Position numbers and translations under genes: made by a program. The notes below the pieces were generated by a model that saw only the letters and a program-made list of their open reading frames with translations, made no database searches and had not been told where the DNA came from. A stretch of 64,000 bases of DNA from an uncultured Pelagibacteraceae bacterium (GTDB taxonomy: Bacteria > Pseudomonadota > Alphaproteobacteria > Pelagibacterales > Pelagibacteraceae), in the NCBI GenBank assembly GCA_902580445.1, contig CACHKQ010000002.1, positions 38,784 to 102,783 of the forward strand, in the 5' to 3' direction. This document shows, piece by piece, positions 41,972-51,537 of the stretch (within the stretch, counting starts at the first letter, position 1; every line of letters begins with the position of its first letter).

Positions 41972-42940
41972 ATGGCTATTTATACTAAACTTAGTAAAGA
42001 AAAAATTGTTTCAATTATTTCAAATTATAATTTAGGTAAAATGAAAAAATTTGAAGGTATTAAAGAAGGCATAGAAAATACAAATTACTTAGTAGAAACT
42101 GACAAGGGAAAATTTATTTTAACAATTTACGAAAAAAGGGTGAATAATGATGATTTACCATTTTTTTCAAAATTAATGCTAGAGCTTAGCAATAAAAATT
42201 TTATTTGTCCAAAACCTATTTTAAATAAAAATAACAAATATATTAATGATCTTGATGCTAAAAAGTTTATGTTAGTTAGTTATTTAGAGGGAAAATCAAA
42301 AACAAATCTATCGCCGAATGATTGTAATTCAGTTGGAAAACAAGCTGCAAGAATGCATGAAATTACAAAAAATTTTAATTTTAAAAGAAATAATGATCTT
42401 TCTGTTGATTCATGGAGAAAAATTTTTAATCAAGTAAAAGACAAATGTAATAGTATTCATCCTGATCTTCCAAAATTAATTGAAACAAATTTAAAAGATG
42501 TAGAAAAAGGTTGGCCAGAAGATTTACCTAAAGGTATAATACATGCAGATCTTTTTCATGATAATATTTTTTTTAAAAATGATAATTTTTCGGGTTTCAT
42601 AGATTTTTATTTTTCATGTAATGATTTTTATGCATTAGAAATTGCAATATGTTTTAATGCCTTATGTTTTGATGGTATTAACGAAAATTTAAGCTTTAAT
42701 GTGACAAAAGCAAAAAAGTTTTTTGATGGTTACAACGAAATAAGAAAAATATCTAATGATGAAAAAAAATATATCAAAGTACTATCTCAAGGAGCTGCAT
42801 TAAGATTTCTTCTAACAAGAGTATTTGATTCTATTAATATGGTTGATGGTGCTATTGTAAAAATTAAAGATCCAATTGAATATTTAAAACGTTTAGAGTT
42901 TCATAAAAATTCAAAAAATTTTGAAGACTACGTAGTTTAA
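41972..42940 (+). CDS. thrB: Homoserine kinase, choline-kinase-like fold (ThrB type)
   Basis: GIKEGIENTNYLVETDKGKFILTIYEKR, GIIHADLFHDNIFF, GFIDFYFSCNDF. Confidence 0.93.
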   Translation: MAIYTKLSKEKIVSIISNYNLGKMKKFEGIKEGIENTNYLVETDKGKFILTIYEKRVNNDDLPFFSKLMLELSNKNFICPKPILNKNNKYINDLDAKKFMLVSYLEGKSKTNLSPNDCNSVGKQAARMHEITKNFNFKRNNDLSVDSWRKIFNQVKDKCNSIHPDLPKLIETNLKDVEKGWPEDLPKGIIHADLFHDNIFFKNDNFSGFIDFYFSCNDFYALEIAICFNALCFDGINENLSFNVTKAKKFFDGYNEIRKISNDEKKYIKVLSQGAALRFLLTRVFDSINMVDGAIVKIKDPIEYLKRLEFHKNSKNFEDYVV

Positions 42941-42941
42941 A

Positions 42942-43370
42942 ATGAGATATAAAATTTATACAGATGGTGCATGTTCGGGAAACCCAGGTCCTGGCGGTTG
43001 GGCAGCCATAATATTAGTGGATGATAAAATTAAAAATGAAATCTCAGGAAGAGAAAATAGTACAACAAATAATAAAATGGAGCTTTTAGCGCCAATTAAA
43101 GCAATTCAAAAATTAAAAAAGAAATCAGAAATTTCAATTTATACAGACTCGACATATGTGCGAGATGGGATAACAACGTGGATTAAAAAATGGGAAAAAA
43201 ATGGTTGGAAAACTGCATCTAAAAAACCTGTAAAAAATAAAGACCTATGGAAAAAATTAAAAGATTTATCATCAAAACATTCTATCAAGTGGATTTGGGT
43301 TAAAGGGCATGCTCACAATAAATATAATAATATTGTTGATGAACTAGCACAAGGAGCTATAAGAAGATAA
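42942..43370 (+). CDS. rnhA: Ribonuclease HI
   Basis: IYTDGACSGNPGPGGWAAII, NNKMELLAPIKAI, IYTDSTYVRDGI, WVKGHAHNKYNN. Confidence 0.97.
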   Translation: MRYKIYTDGACSGNPGPGGWAAIILVDDKIKNEISGRENSTTNNKMELLAPIKAIQKLKKKSEISIYTDSTYVRDGITTWIKKWEKNGWKTASKKPVKNKDLWKKLKDLSSKHSIKWIWVKGHAHNKYNNIVDELAQGAIRR

Positions 43371-43751
43371 ATGATTAAACAAATACCAAGTAACAAAATT
43401 CAAGACTTTGTAAAAGAAAACCCAAAAAGTGTTTTGTTAGACGTAAGAACAAAAGAAGAATGGGATCAAATTGGAAAACCAGATGGCGATAAAATTGGGA
43501 TTAAAACATATTTTTTATCTTCGCAATTTAAAGGAAGAATTATTAATGAAAATTTTACAAAAGAATTCGAAAACTTAAATATTGATAAAAATTGTGAAGT
43601 TCTTGTAATGTGTGGGTCAGGTAATAGATCTCAGAGAGCAGCAGAATTATTAACTGAAAAAGGTTTTAAATGCTCGAATGTTTCTGATGGGTTTAGAGGA
43701 GACGGCGAAGAAAAAATTGGCTGGAAAAATAACCAGCTTCCGACTAAATAA
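43371..43751 (+). CDS. Rhodanese-like domain protein
   Basis: VLLDVRTKEEWDQIG, VLVMCGSGNRSQRAAELL. Confidence 0.9.
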   Translation: MIKQIPSNKIQDFVKENPKSVLLDVRTKEEWDQIGKPDGDKIGIKTYFLSSQFKGRIINENFTKEFENLNIDKNCEVLVMCGSGNRSQRAAELLTEKGFKCSNVSDGFRGDGEEKIGWKNNQLPTK

Positions 43752-44240
43752 TTAAATTTTACTTAAAAAATTTTCTGCTGCAGATAATTCACACATTGCG
43801 GTTTCTTTTTCTTCTTCAAATTTTTTAACAATTTCGTTTTCAACCAGCATTGTGTATCTGTTTGATCTTATACCTAGACCTTTCTCTGATTTATCTACTT
43901 CAGCACCAATGGCTTTAGTAAAGTTGAGAAAGGGGTCCCCTATCATAAAAATTTTTTCACCTACACCTTGATTTTCGCCCCATGCTTTCATTACGTTTGG
44001 ATCATTCACAGCAACACATACTATTTTGGATACTCCCTTTTTCTTAGCGGTGTCATAATTTTTTACATATCCTGGCAAATGAATTGCAGAACAAGTTTTT
44101 GTGAATGCTCCTGGCACACCCAGAAGTACAATTTTTTGATTTTTAAAAATATCGCTTGTACCAATTTTTTTTACTTCATTTTTTTGGTTTAAATAAAAAA
44201 ATTCAGAAACTGGTAGTTTATCTCCAACCTTAATTTTCAT
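43752..44240 (-). CDS. Peroxiredoxin (Prx5-like)
   Basis: VLLGVPGAFTKTCSAIHLPGYVKNYD, VAVNDPNVMKAWGE. Confidence 0.92.
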   Translation of the reverse strand: MKIKVGDKLPVSEFFYLNQKNEVKKIGTSDIFKNQKIVLLGVPGAFTKTCSAIHLPGYVKNYDTAKKKGVSKIVCVAVNDPNVMKAWGENQGVGEKIFMIGDPFLNFTKAIGAEVDKSEKGLGIRSNRYTMLVENEIVKKFEEEKETAMCELSAAENFLSKI

Positions 44241-45613
44241 TTAATCTTTTCTAAAATATAACTTTTTACATCAGAAATATTATTTTCTAAAATATCATAT
44301 TTTTCTTTTTTATTTAATATATTACTTAATTTATTTGGCATCTTAACTTCTCTACTTGTCGCTATTTTAATCGTTTCCAAAAATTTATAAGGATGCGCTG
44401 TGCCTAGTATCAAGGTTTCAGGATCTAAGTTAAATTTTTTTGATGCACCCACAGCGGTTGCAGTATGCGGATCAATTATAAAATCAAGTTTATCTGATAT
44501 ATTTTTTATGATTTCTAAAGTTTCTTTATCACTCACTTTATAAGCACAGAAATCTTTTTTTATAGTTTTTTTTTGTTCTTCATCTAAACTGAAAGATCCA
44601 TTTGAGGAAAGCTCAGACATTAAACTAGAAACTTTTTTATCATCATTTTTTACAATATCAAAGAGAAGTCGCTCAAAATTACTAGCAATTTGAACATCCA
44701 TACTTGGTGACAACGACTGTCTTACCTTGCTGGGTTTATACTCTCCTAAATTAATTGCTCTTTCCAAAATATTATTTTCATTTGTAGCTACGATTAATTT
44801 TTCAATTGGAAGTCCCATTTTTTTTGCCATATAACCAGCAAAAACATCTCCGAAATTTCCAGTTGGAACTGAAAAGTTGATTTTTTTGTTTTTAAATTTA
44901 AATGCTGAGTAAAAATAGTAAACAATTTGACAAACTATTCTTGCCCAATTAATAGAATTTACACCTGACATATTAATTTTTTCTCTAAAACTATTTTCTG
45001 AAAACATTTCTTTAACAATTTTTTGACAATCATCGAATGATCCTTTTATTGCTACGTTATAAATATTATCTGAACCTATCGTTGTCATAATTTTTCTTTG
45101 AATTTTAGATATTTTGTTATCAGGATGTAAAACAAAAACATTAATATTTTTTCTATTATTTAATGCTGCGATTGCAGCTGATCCAGTATCTCCAGAAGTT
45201 GCGACTATTATATTAACAGTTTTATTAGCCGAAACTTTTAGTTCATCATACAAGTTGCCAAGAACCTGCATGGCAATATCCTTAAAAGCTAATGTTGGTC
45301 CGTGATAAAGTTCCACTAAATTAATATCCCCAATTTTATTTATTTTAATTACTTCTTCACTAGAAAAACTTTTATAGGATTTTTGAATAAGATTTTTTAA
45401 ATTTGTTTTTGTTATATCAGATGAACAAAAATTAAAAATTATTTCAGTTGCTAATTCTATATAAGATAACTTGCTAAGTTTTTTTATTTCATCTTCATTA
45501 TAAATTTTAATATTTTTGGGAACAAATAGACCTCCATCAGGTGCTAAACCCCTTAGAAATATATCTTTAAAACTATAACTTTGATTTTTATTTCTTGTAC
45601 TAATGTATTCCAC
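44237..45613 (-). CDS. thrC: Threonine synthase
   Basis: YISTRNKNQSYSFKDIFLRGLAPDGGLFVPK, YHGPTLAFKDIAMQ, TSGDTGSAAIAAL; GTG start. Confidence 0.95.
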   Translation of the reverse strand: MEYISTRNKNQSYSFKDIFLRGLAPDGGLFVPKNIKIYNEDEIKKLSKLSYIELATEIIFNFCSSDITKTNLKNLIQKSYKSFSSEEVIKINKIGDINLVELYHGPTLAFKDIAMQVLGNLYDELKVSANKTVNIIVATSGDTGSAAIAALNNRKNINVFVLHPDNKISKIQRKIMTTIGSDNIYNVAIKGSFDDCQKIVKEMFSENSFREKINMSGVNSINWARIVCQIVYYFYSAFKFKNKKINFSVPTGNFGDVFAGYMAKKMGLPIEKLIVATNENNILERAINLGEYKPSKVRQSLSPSMDVQIASNFERLLFDIVKNDDKKVSSLMSELSSNGSFSLDEEQKKTIKKDFCAYKVSDKETLEIIKNISDKLDFIIDPHTATAVGASKKFNLDPETLILGTAHPYKFLETIKIATSREVKMPNKLSNILNKKEKYDILENNISDVKSYILEKIK

Positions 45614-45786
45614 TAATTAGACGATTTCTGTCCTTCTTTAAAATATTTTTTCCAGGACGAATTTAATAATCCTAATAAGATAAATGAAAGCACTATGATT
45701 AATAAGGCATTTTGACCACCTGAAGTTTCAGATATACAAACAGCACACATAGTTAAGACTTCAGAATTTAAACTATTAATAATCAT
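45613..45786 (-). CDS. 57-aa small membrane protein with CAVC motif (not in the ORF track)
   Basis: Reverse-strand ATG 45786 to TAG 45613: MIINSLNSEVLTMCAVCISETSGGQNALLIIVLSFILLGLLNSSWKKYFKEGQKSSN; fills the gap between ctaG and thrC on the same strand. Confidence 0.65.
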   Translation of the reverse strand: MIINSLNSEVLTMCAVCISETSGGQNALLIIVLSFILLGLLNSSWKKYFKEGQKSSN

Positions 45787-46229
45787 TTTTTAAAATAAAC
45801 AAATTGAATTATAGCTTCTTTTATATTCTTTGTCACATTTGGGTCAACTAATAAAACCAACGCGTATTTTTCTTTTTCCCCTCCTTTTAAAGTTTGTTTC
45901 TCGTAACAAAAACAGTTCATTTTAGTCATGTAGTCTTTCAGTTCAGGAGGGTAAACCTGAAAAGTAGCCATTGCAGATATACTTTTTTTACTTAAATTTT
46001 CTACTGAATAATTAATTGTTTGCACTTCACCAGGTTTTAAAATTATATTTTTCTTTTCTGTCTCAAATTTAAAGGGTAAATCACTATGAACACTTGTAAT
46101 TAATTTTGTTGGGATTAACTGACTATTGCTAATTTCTCCTCTAAGAAAAACATAAGAAGTAATTATAAGTATAACTAATAAGCTTATTAAAACAGAAATG
46201 AACTTTTTGTTTTTAGGCAAATTTATCAA
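45783..46229 (-). CDS. ctaG: Cytochrome c oxidase assembly protein CtaG/Cox11
   Basis: NYSVENLSKKSISAMATFQVYPPELKDYMTKMNCFCYEKQTLKGGEKEKYALVLLVDPNV; CFC copper motif. Confidence 0.92.
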   Translation of the reverse strand: MINLPKNKKFISVLISLLVILIITSYVFLRGEISNSQLIPTKLITSVHSDLPFKFETEKKNIILKPGEVQTINYSVENLSKKSISAMATFQVYPPELKDYMTKMNCFCYEKQTLKGGEKEKYALVLLVDPNVTKNIKEAIIQFVYFKK

Positions 46230-47127
46230 CTAGGATTGAAATGAAAATTGCAAATAAATAAAGAATTGAGAAAGCAAAAATTTGTTTTGAAATACTCTTT
46301 TCAGATTTTTTATCTTTCGTTTTCAATAGTTTATAACAAATAAATATATAGTATGCGCTTAAAGGAAAAGAAAAAAACAAATATATTATACCTAAAAATT
46401 CTAAATAGTATGGAGCAACAGCCACTGGAAATAATAAAATTGAATACACAAATATATTTTTCTTTGTAGTTTCTACTCCTGATGTAACTGGTAACATTGG
46501 TATATTTGCTTTTTTGTAATCTTCTGACTTAAAAAGGCTTAAGGCCCAAAAATGTGATGGGGTCCAAACAAAAATTATTAAAAAAAGAATAATTGGTTCA
46601 ATAGAAATACCGCCTGTAGCTATCGCCCATCCAATAACAGGAGGCAAAGCTCCTGCTGCTCCACCAATAACAATATTTTGTGGTGTCTTCCTTTTGAGCC
46701 AAATAGTATAAACGAAAACATAAAACAAAATTGTTAGAGCAAGTAATGCGGCTGCCATAACGTTTGAAAAAAAATATAAAGCTCCGACTGATAAAAAAGA
46801 AGATACAATACCAAAAATAAGCGCCTCATTTTTAGTTAGCTTTCCGGTTGGAATTGGTCTTAAGCAAGTTCTAGACATAACTTTATCGACATCAGCTTCA
46901 TACCAACAATTTAGGGAACCGGCTGCACCAGATCCAAGTGCAACAGCTGTAATTGATAAGATCGCGTATAAGTAATCTACACTTTTGTATGGAGCAATTA
47001 GGAAACCAACAACACATGTAAAAATAGCTAGAGACATAACTCTTGGCTTCATTAATTCGAATAAAGCTTTAATGTAGTGAATACTATCGAATTTAAATTC
47101 TCTGGCTTTTGTATCTGTATTAAACAA
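46213..47127 (-). CDS. ctaB: Protoheme IX farnesyltransferase (heme O synthase)
   Basis: LMKPRVMSLAIFTCVVGF, NCWYEADVDKVMSRTCLRPIPTGKL, PPVIGWAIATG, WTPSHFWALSLF. Confidence 0.95.
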   Translation of the reverse strand: MFNTDTKAREFKFDSIHYIKALFELMKPRVMSLAIFTCVVGFLIAPYKSVDYLYAILSITAVALGSGAAGSLNCWYEADVDKVMSRTCLRPIPTGKLTKNEALIFGIVSSFLSVGALYFFSNVMAAALLALTILFYVFVYTIWLKRKTPQNIVIGGAAGALPPVIGWAIATGGISIEPIILFLIIFVWTPSHFWALSLFKSEDYKKANIPMLPVTSGVETTKKNIFVYSILLFPVAVAPYYLEFLGIIYLFFSFPLSAYYIFICYKLLKTKDKKSEKSISKQIFAFSILYLFAIFISILVDKFA

Positions 47128-47145
47128 TTGAAATCCTATTATTAA

Positions 47146-47496
47146 TTATTCACCTAAGACAAAATAAATAAGCCTTGTAAAGACAGTGTACTTACCTTCT
47201 GCAACCATCAAACCTACAAAACATGCTATTGCGGTCATTGGCCATAACAAAACATTTACAAGCGCGTAACGTTCCCAAAACAGGTGCATAAAAAAAGCCA
47301 TGATCAAACCTGCTTTTAAAAACATAAAGAATAAAATTAGAGACCATCTTAAAAGACCTTGAAATTGGTACCAGTCAACCATGTAGGAAAAAAAACTAAG
47401 AACAAATAGTAGGCCCCATATCCATAGGTATATTCCAATCTTATGGGTTGTTGCTGGTTTCTCTTTATTTTTGTTTACTTCTGTATTTTCATTCAT
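47146..47496 (-). CDS. Cytochrome c oxidase subunit IV-like (prokaryotic)
   Basis: Three predicted TM helices, IGIYLWIWGLLFVLSFFSYMVD..., within the cox operon. Confidence 0.75.
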   Translation of the reverse strand: MNENTEVNKNKEKPATTHKIGIYLWIWGLLFVLSFFSYMVDWYQFQGLLRWSLILFFMFLKAGLIMAFFMHLFWERYALVNVLLWPMTAIACFVGLMVAEGKYTVFTRLIYFVLGE

Positions 47497-47505
47497 TGTA
47501 AAACC

Positions 47506-48210
47506 TTACCAAAGATAGAAGAATGCGAAAATAAAAACCCAAACTAAATCCACAAAGTGCCAGTAAAGACCTAATATTTCAATAGAAACATAGTCTGATT
47601 TCATTGTTGTAAAAAATCCACGTTTACCTGTATCAAAGTCTCCTCTGTAAACTTTTCTAGCAAAAATAAAAAGAAATATTACACCTATCGAGACATGGGT
47701 ACCGTGAAAACCAGTTATCATGAAAAAGTAAGATCCAAATTGACCAGCACCAAAAGGATTTGACCATGGTCTCACACCCTCATGTATTAGTTTAGACCAC
47801 TCAAAAGCTTGCATTCCAACAAAAATTAATCCACCGATGGCTGTGGCGAGAATAAGACGACCACACATTTTTCTATTTTTTTCATAACCATATTTTACTG
47901 CTAAAGCCATAGTTCCGCTGCTAGTGATAAGTACAAAAGTCATTATAGCTATTAGAAGCAGTGGTACCGGCACTCCCATAAAATCAAGTGAAAACACGTG
48001 ACTAGTATTGGGCCAATCAACAACAGTTGAGGCTCTTCCCTTCATGTAAGAAATTAAAAAGCAGCTAAATATAAAAGTATCGCTCAATAGGAATATCCAC
48101 ATCATTGCTTTACCCCATTGTACACCTTTAAAAGCAGTTTGGTCTGAACCTAAGTCATTAGGAACACTTTTCCAACCTTTAGGTAGATTATCTAATGATG
48201 AGTCTGACAT
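47506..48210 (-). CDS. ctaE: Cytochrome c oxidase subunit III
   Basis: KAMMWIFLLSDTFIFSCFLISY, SYFFMITGFHGTHVSIGVIFLF, ILGLYWHFVDLVWVFIFAFFYLW. Confidence 0.93.
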   Translation of the reverse strand: MSDSSLDNLPKGWKSVPNDLGSDQTAFKGVQWGKAMMWIFLLSDTFIFSCFLISYMKGRASTVVDWPNTSHVFSLDFMGVPVPLLLIAIMTFVLITSSGTMALAVKYGYEKNRKMCGRLILATAIGGLIFVGMQAFEWSKLIHEGVRPWSNPFGAGQFGSYFFMITGFHGTHVSIGVIFLFIFARKVYRGDFDTGKRGFFTTMKSDYVSIEILGLYWHFVDLVWVFIFAFFYLW

Positions 48211-48222
48211 AATCAGTTTTCC

Positions 48223-48855
48223 TTAACTTGATAACATTAATCCAAAAAGCACTAACCAAACAGCTAATAAAAAATGCCAGTAAACTGCACAAATATCAAT
48301 TAAATTATTAATTTCTTCTTTCTTTAGACTTTTTTTTATGAATTTTGAAGTAGTTTTTCCCCAAAAATATATCCCGCCAATAATGTGAAGAGCATGAATT
48401 GTTGTGAATAAATAAAAAAATGCATTAGCAACATTGCTAGTAGCATAATACCCGGTGTTCATTAGTTGATACCACACTATAAGCTGACCAATCAAAAAAG
48501 AATATGCTAGGAAGCCTACAAAATACAAACCATTTTTAGTCTTATCAAAAAATTCGTTTTTTGCATATTTTGTTGTTTGATGAAAAACCAAACTGCTTAT
48601 TACTAAAATTCCTGTATTAAACCAAAGAAGCCAAGGCTCTGGCATATTTCTCCAGTCGTGTACGAGCATTCGGTCAGAGTATGCAACTATAAATAATGAA
48701 AAAAGAACTGTACTTGCGGCCATTAAAGTTCTTAGACCTAGTTTTTGTTTCGTTAAGTTAACAGTTTGGCCTTGATGCTCGTTATCAGCTTCTATTTGAT
48801 CTTGTTCCCAAGGCTTTTCGGTTAGTAATTGAAATATAGATTTTTTCTTGCTCAC
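48223..48855 (-). CDS. Second heme-copper oxidase subunit III-like protein
   Basis: AFFYLFTTIHALHIIGGIYFWG, AVYWHFLLAVWLVLFGLML; seven-TM-like pattern. Confidence 0.82.
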   Translation of the reverse strand: MSKKKSIFQLLTEKPWEQDQIEADNEHQGQTVNLTKQKLGLRTLMAASTVLFSLFIVAYSDRMLVHDWRNMPEPWLLWFNTGILVISSLVFHQTTKYAKNEFFDKTKNGLYFVGFLAYSFLIGQLIVWYQLMNTGYYATSNVANAFFYLFTTIHALHIIGGIYFWGKTTSKFIKKSLKKEEINNLIDICAVYWHFLLAVWLVLFGLMLSS

Positions 48856-50687
48856 GTCTTCTCAACTTTCGCTCCTATAATTTCACTTGGAGGTTGGTTT
48901 TGCGGTATATAATCTTCTTTTGCACCTGGCACACTAAAGTCGTAAGGCCATCTGTAAACTTTTGGAGGTTCTTTGCCCCAATTACCATGTTCAGGAGGCA
49001 TTTGTGGAGTTTGCCACTCTAGAGAGTTAGCTTTCCACGGATTTTTTTCTGCTTTCTTCCCGAGTCTAGCACTTGCAAATAAATTGTATAAGAACAATAA
49101 TTGTGCAGCCCCAACTATTAAAACTGCAATAGTAATGAATTTATTTAAAAGCAATGTTGATACATCGATATACGGACTATCATAGATTTCATAGTATCTT
49201 CTCGGTACACCGACGAAACCTTGATAATGCATTGGAAAATAAATAGCGTATGAACCTATAAAGGTAATCCAAAAATGAATTTTTCCTAAAGTTTCATTCA
49301 TCATTCTACCAGTAACTAACGGATACCAGTGGTAAATAGCTCCAAAGACAACAAGTATAGGGGCAATACCCATAACCATATGGAAATGAGCTACAACAAA
49401 ATAAGTATCAGATAAAGGAACGTCTACCGTTACATTTCCTAAAAATAAACCAGTTAATCCCCCATTTAAAAAAGTTACAATAAAACCAAGAGAAAATAAC
49501 ATAGGAAGAGATAAAACTATATTTCCTCTCCATAAAGTTAAAATCCAATTATAAACTTTAATAGCTGTTGGAACTGCAATAATTAATGTTGTTGTTGCAA
49601 AAAAGAATCCAAACCAAGGGTTCATTCCACTTACGTACATGTGATGAGCCCAAACAAAAAAGCTTAAAGCACCAATCCCTACTATAGCCCAAACCATCAT
49701 TCTATAACCAAAAATAGTTTTTCTTGAGTGGACTGATAACAAATCTGAAACAATACCAAAAGCTGGTAGTGCAACTATATAAACTTCTGGATGGCCAAAG
49801 AACCAGAATAAGTGCTGGAATAGAATTGGACTTCCGCCTTCATGAGTTAATGTTTCTCCCAAAGAAACCATAGCTGGCATGAAGAAGCTTGTTCCTAGCA
49901 AACTGTCTAGTGTCATCATTAAACATCCAACTAATAAAGCTGGAAATGCAAACATCGCAAGAACAGTTGCAGTAAAAATTCCCCAAATTGTTAAAGGCAA
50001 TCTCATTAAAGTCATGCCTCTAGCTCTCAATTGTAAAACAGTTATGATGTAATTTAATCCACCCATTGTGAAACCAGCCACAAATAATATGAGTGAAATT
50101 AACATCAGTATTATTCCACCATTATAACCAGGTGTTCCAGCTGTGATTGCTTGTGGAGGATAAAGTGTCCAGCCTGCTCCGGTGGGCCCTCCAGGAACAA
50201 AAAAGCTTGCTAATAAAACTACAACTGCAACAACAAATGCCCAGTAGCTAAGCATGTTCACGTATGGAAATGCCATGTCTCTTGCTCCACACATCAGCGG
50301 TATTAATAAATTTCCAAATCCTCCCAGAAATAGTGCAGTTAATAGATATACTACCATTATCATTCCGTGCATCGTCACAAATTGATAATAAGAAGAAGGT
50401 TCAAGCCAACCAAGTCCTGGCCAAGCCAACTGAATTCTCATTAACCATGATAAAACTAATCCTAAAAGTCCTGTTCCTATTGCCGTTAAAGCGTATTGAA
50501 TTCCAATATATTTTGCGTCTTGTGAAAAAACGTATGTAGTCCACCAACTATGTGAATGATAAAGTTCCTGATCAGGTAATTCAGCATCTGGAACTGCATC
50601 TATATCTGGTGTTGACACAGATGATGCATCGCCTGCATAATCTGATTTAGCTTCTAATTTATGTTCGTATTCATCTGACATAATCAA
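48852..50687 (-). CDS. ctaD: Cytochrome c oxidase subunit I
   Basis: YQFVTMHGMIMVVYLLTALFLGGFGNLLIPLMCGARDMAFPYVN, LFWFFGHPEVYIVALPAFGIVSD, SDTYFVVAHFHMVM. Confidence 0.98.
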   Translation of the reverse strand: MIMSDEYEHKLEAKSDYAGDASSVSTPDIDAVPDAELPDQELYHSHSWWTTYVFSQDAKYIGIQYALTAIGTGLLGLVLSWLMRIQLAWPGLGWLEPSSYYQFVTMHGMIMVVYLLTALFLGGFGNLLIPLMCGARDMAFPYVNMLSYWAFVVAVVVLLASFFVPGGPTGAGWTLYPPQAITAGTPGYNGGIILMLISLILFVAGFTMGGLNYIITVLQLRARGMTLMRLPLTIWGIFTATVLAMFAFPALLVGCLMMTLDSLLGTSFFMPAMVSLGETLTHEGGSPILFQHLFWFFGHPEVYIVALPAFGIVSDLLSVHSRKTIFGYRMMVWAIVGIGALSFFVWAHHMYVSGMNPWFGFFFATTTLIIAVPTAIKVYNWILTLWRGNIVLSLPMLFSLGFIVTFLNGGLTGLFLGNVTVDVPLSDTYFVVAHFHMVMGIAPILVVFGAIYHWYPLVTGRMMNETLGKIHFWITFIGSYAIYFPMHYQGFVGVPRRYYEIYDSPYIDVSTLLLNKFITIAVLIVGAAQLLFLYNLFASARLGKKAEKNPWKANSLEWQTPQMPPEHGNWGKEPPKVYRWPYDFSVPGAKEDYIPQNQPPSEIIGAKVEKT

Positions 50688-50699
50688 TCGTTTTATAGT

Positions 50700-51536
50700 T
50701 TATTTATCCTTTTTTACTAGCTGCAAATTGTCATTTTTTCGATTTTTTGCTAACATTTTCTCAAAAGTTATTTGTTTTGCCTCCCATTTTTTATATTCTT
50801 TTTCTTCATCAACAATAACTCTACCTCTCATGGCATAATGTCCCGTTCCACAATATTCGGCACATAAGACTTCGAAATCCCCTACTCTGGTTGGGGTCAG
50901 CCAATAGTAAGTTACAATACCAGGTACCATGTCCATTTTACCTCTAAATTGAGGTACATAAAAATTATGTAAAACATCTATGGTTCTTAATTCAAATTTT
51001 ACTGGCCGGTCTTTCAATACGTGGAGTTCTTGAGCATCAACTAATAGATCATCTTTACCGTTCGGATCTTCTAAAATTAATCCAAAAGGGTTTTCGTCAT
51101 TAATATATTTGATATCAGTTTTTCCAAGTATATTATCTTCACCTGGGAGTCTATATTTCCAGCCCCACTGATAAGCAAACACCTCTACTTTATACGCGTC
51201 CTTTGGAACTGTAACATATTGATTCCAAACAACTAGTCCAGGAGCTAATAATGCTGCAACACCAATTGCGGTTGCCCAAGTTAATCTACTCTCTAATTTT
51301 TTATCTTCAGGTTTGTACTCAGCTCTTCTATCTTTTTTATAACTGTACTTCCAAACGCAGTAAGCAACAAAAAAGCATATAGCTATAAATACTGCTCCGG
51401 TAATCCAAAATGTCAAAAGTATAGTATCATCCATGTTGCCCCAATTGGAAGCTACTTCTGTCCACCACCATGGTGACCAAAAGTGGAAAGCTACAGAGCC
51501 AATTGTTATTAAGAATATACTTAAAGCAACTATCAT
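50700..51536 (-). CDS. ctaC: Cytochrome c oxidase subunit II
   Basis: VEVFAYQWGWKYRLPGED, DVLHNFYVPQFRGKMDMVPGIVTYYW, FEVLCAEYCGTGHYAMRGRVIV (CuA site). Confidence 0.96.
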   Translation of the reverse strand: MIVALSIFLITIGSVAFHFWSPWWWTEVASNWGNMDDTILLTFWITGAVFIAICFFVAYCVWKYSYKKDRRAEYKPEDKKLESRLTWATAIGVAALLAPGLVVWNQYVTVPKDAYKVEVFAYQWGWKYRLPGEDNILGKTDIKYINDENPFGLILEDPNGKDDLLVDAQELHVLKDRPVKFELRTIDVLHNFYVPQFRGKMDMVPGIVTYYWLTPTRVGDFEVLCAEYCGTGHYAMRGRVIVDEEKEYKKWEAKQITFEKMLAKNRKNDNLQLVKKDK

Positions 51537-51537
51537 T

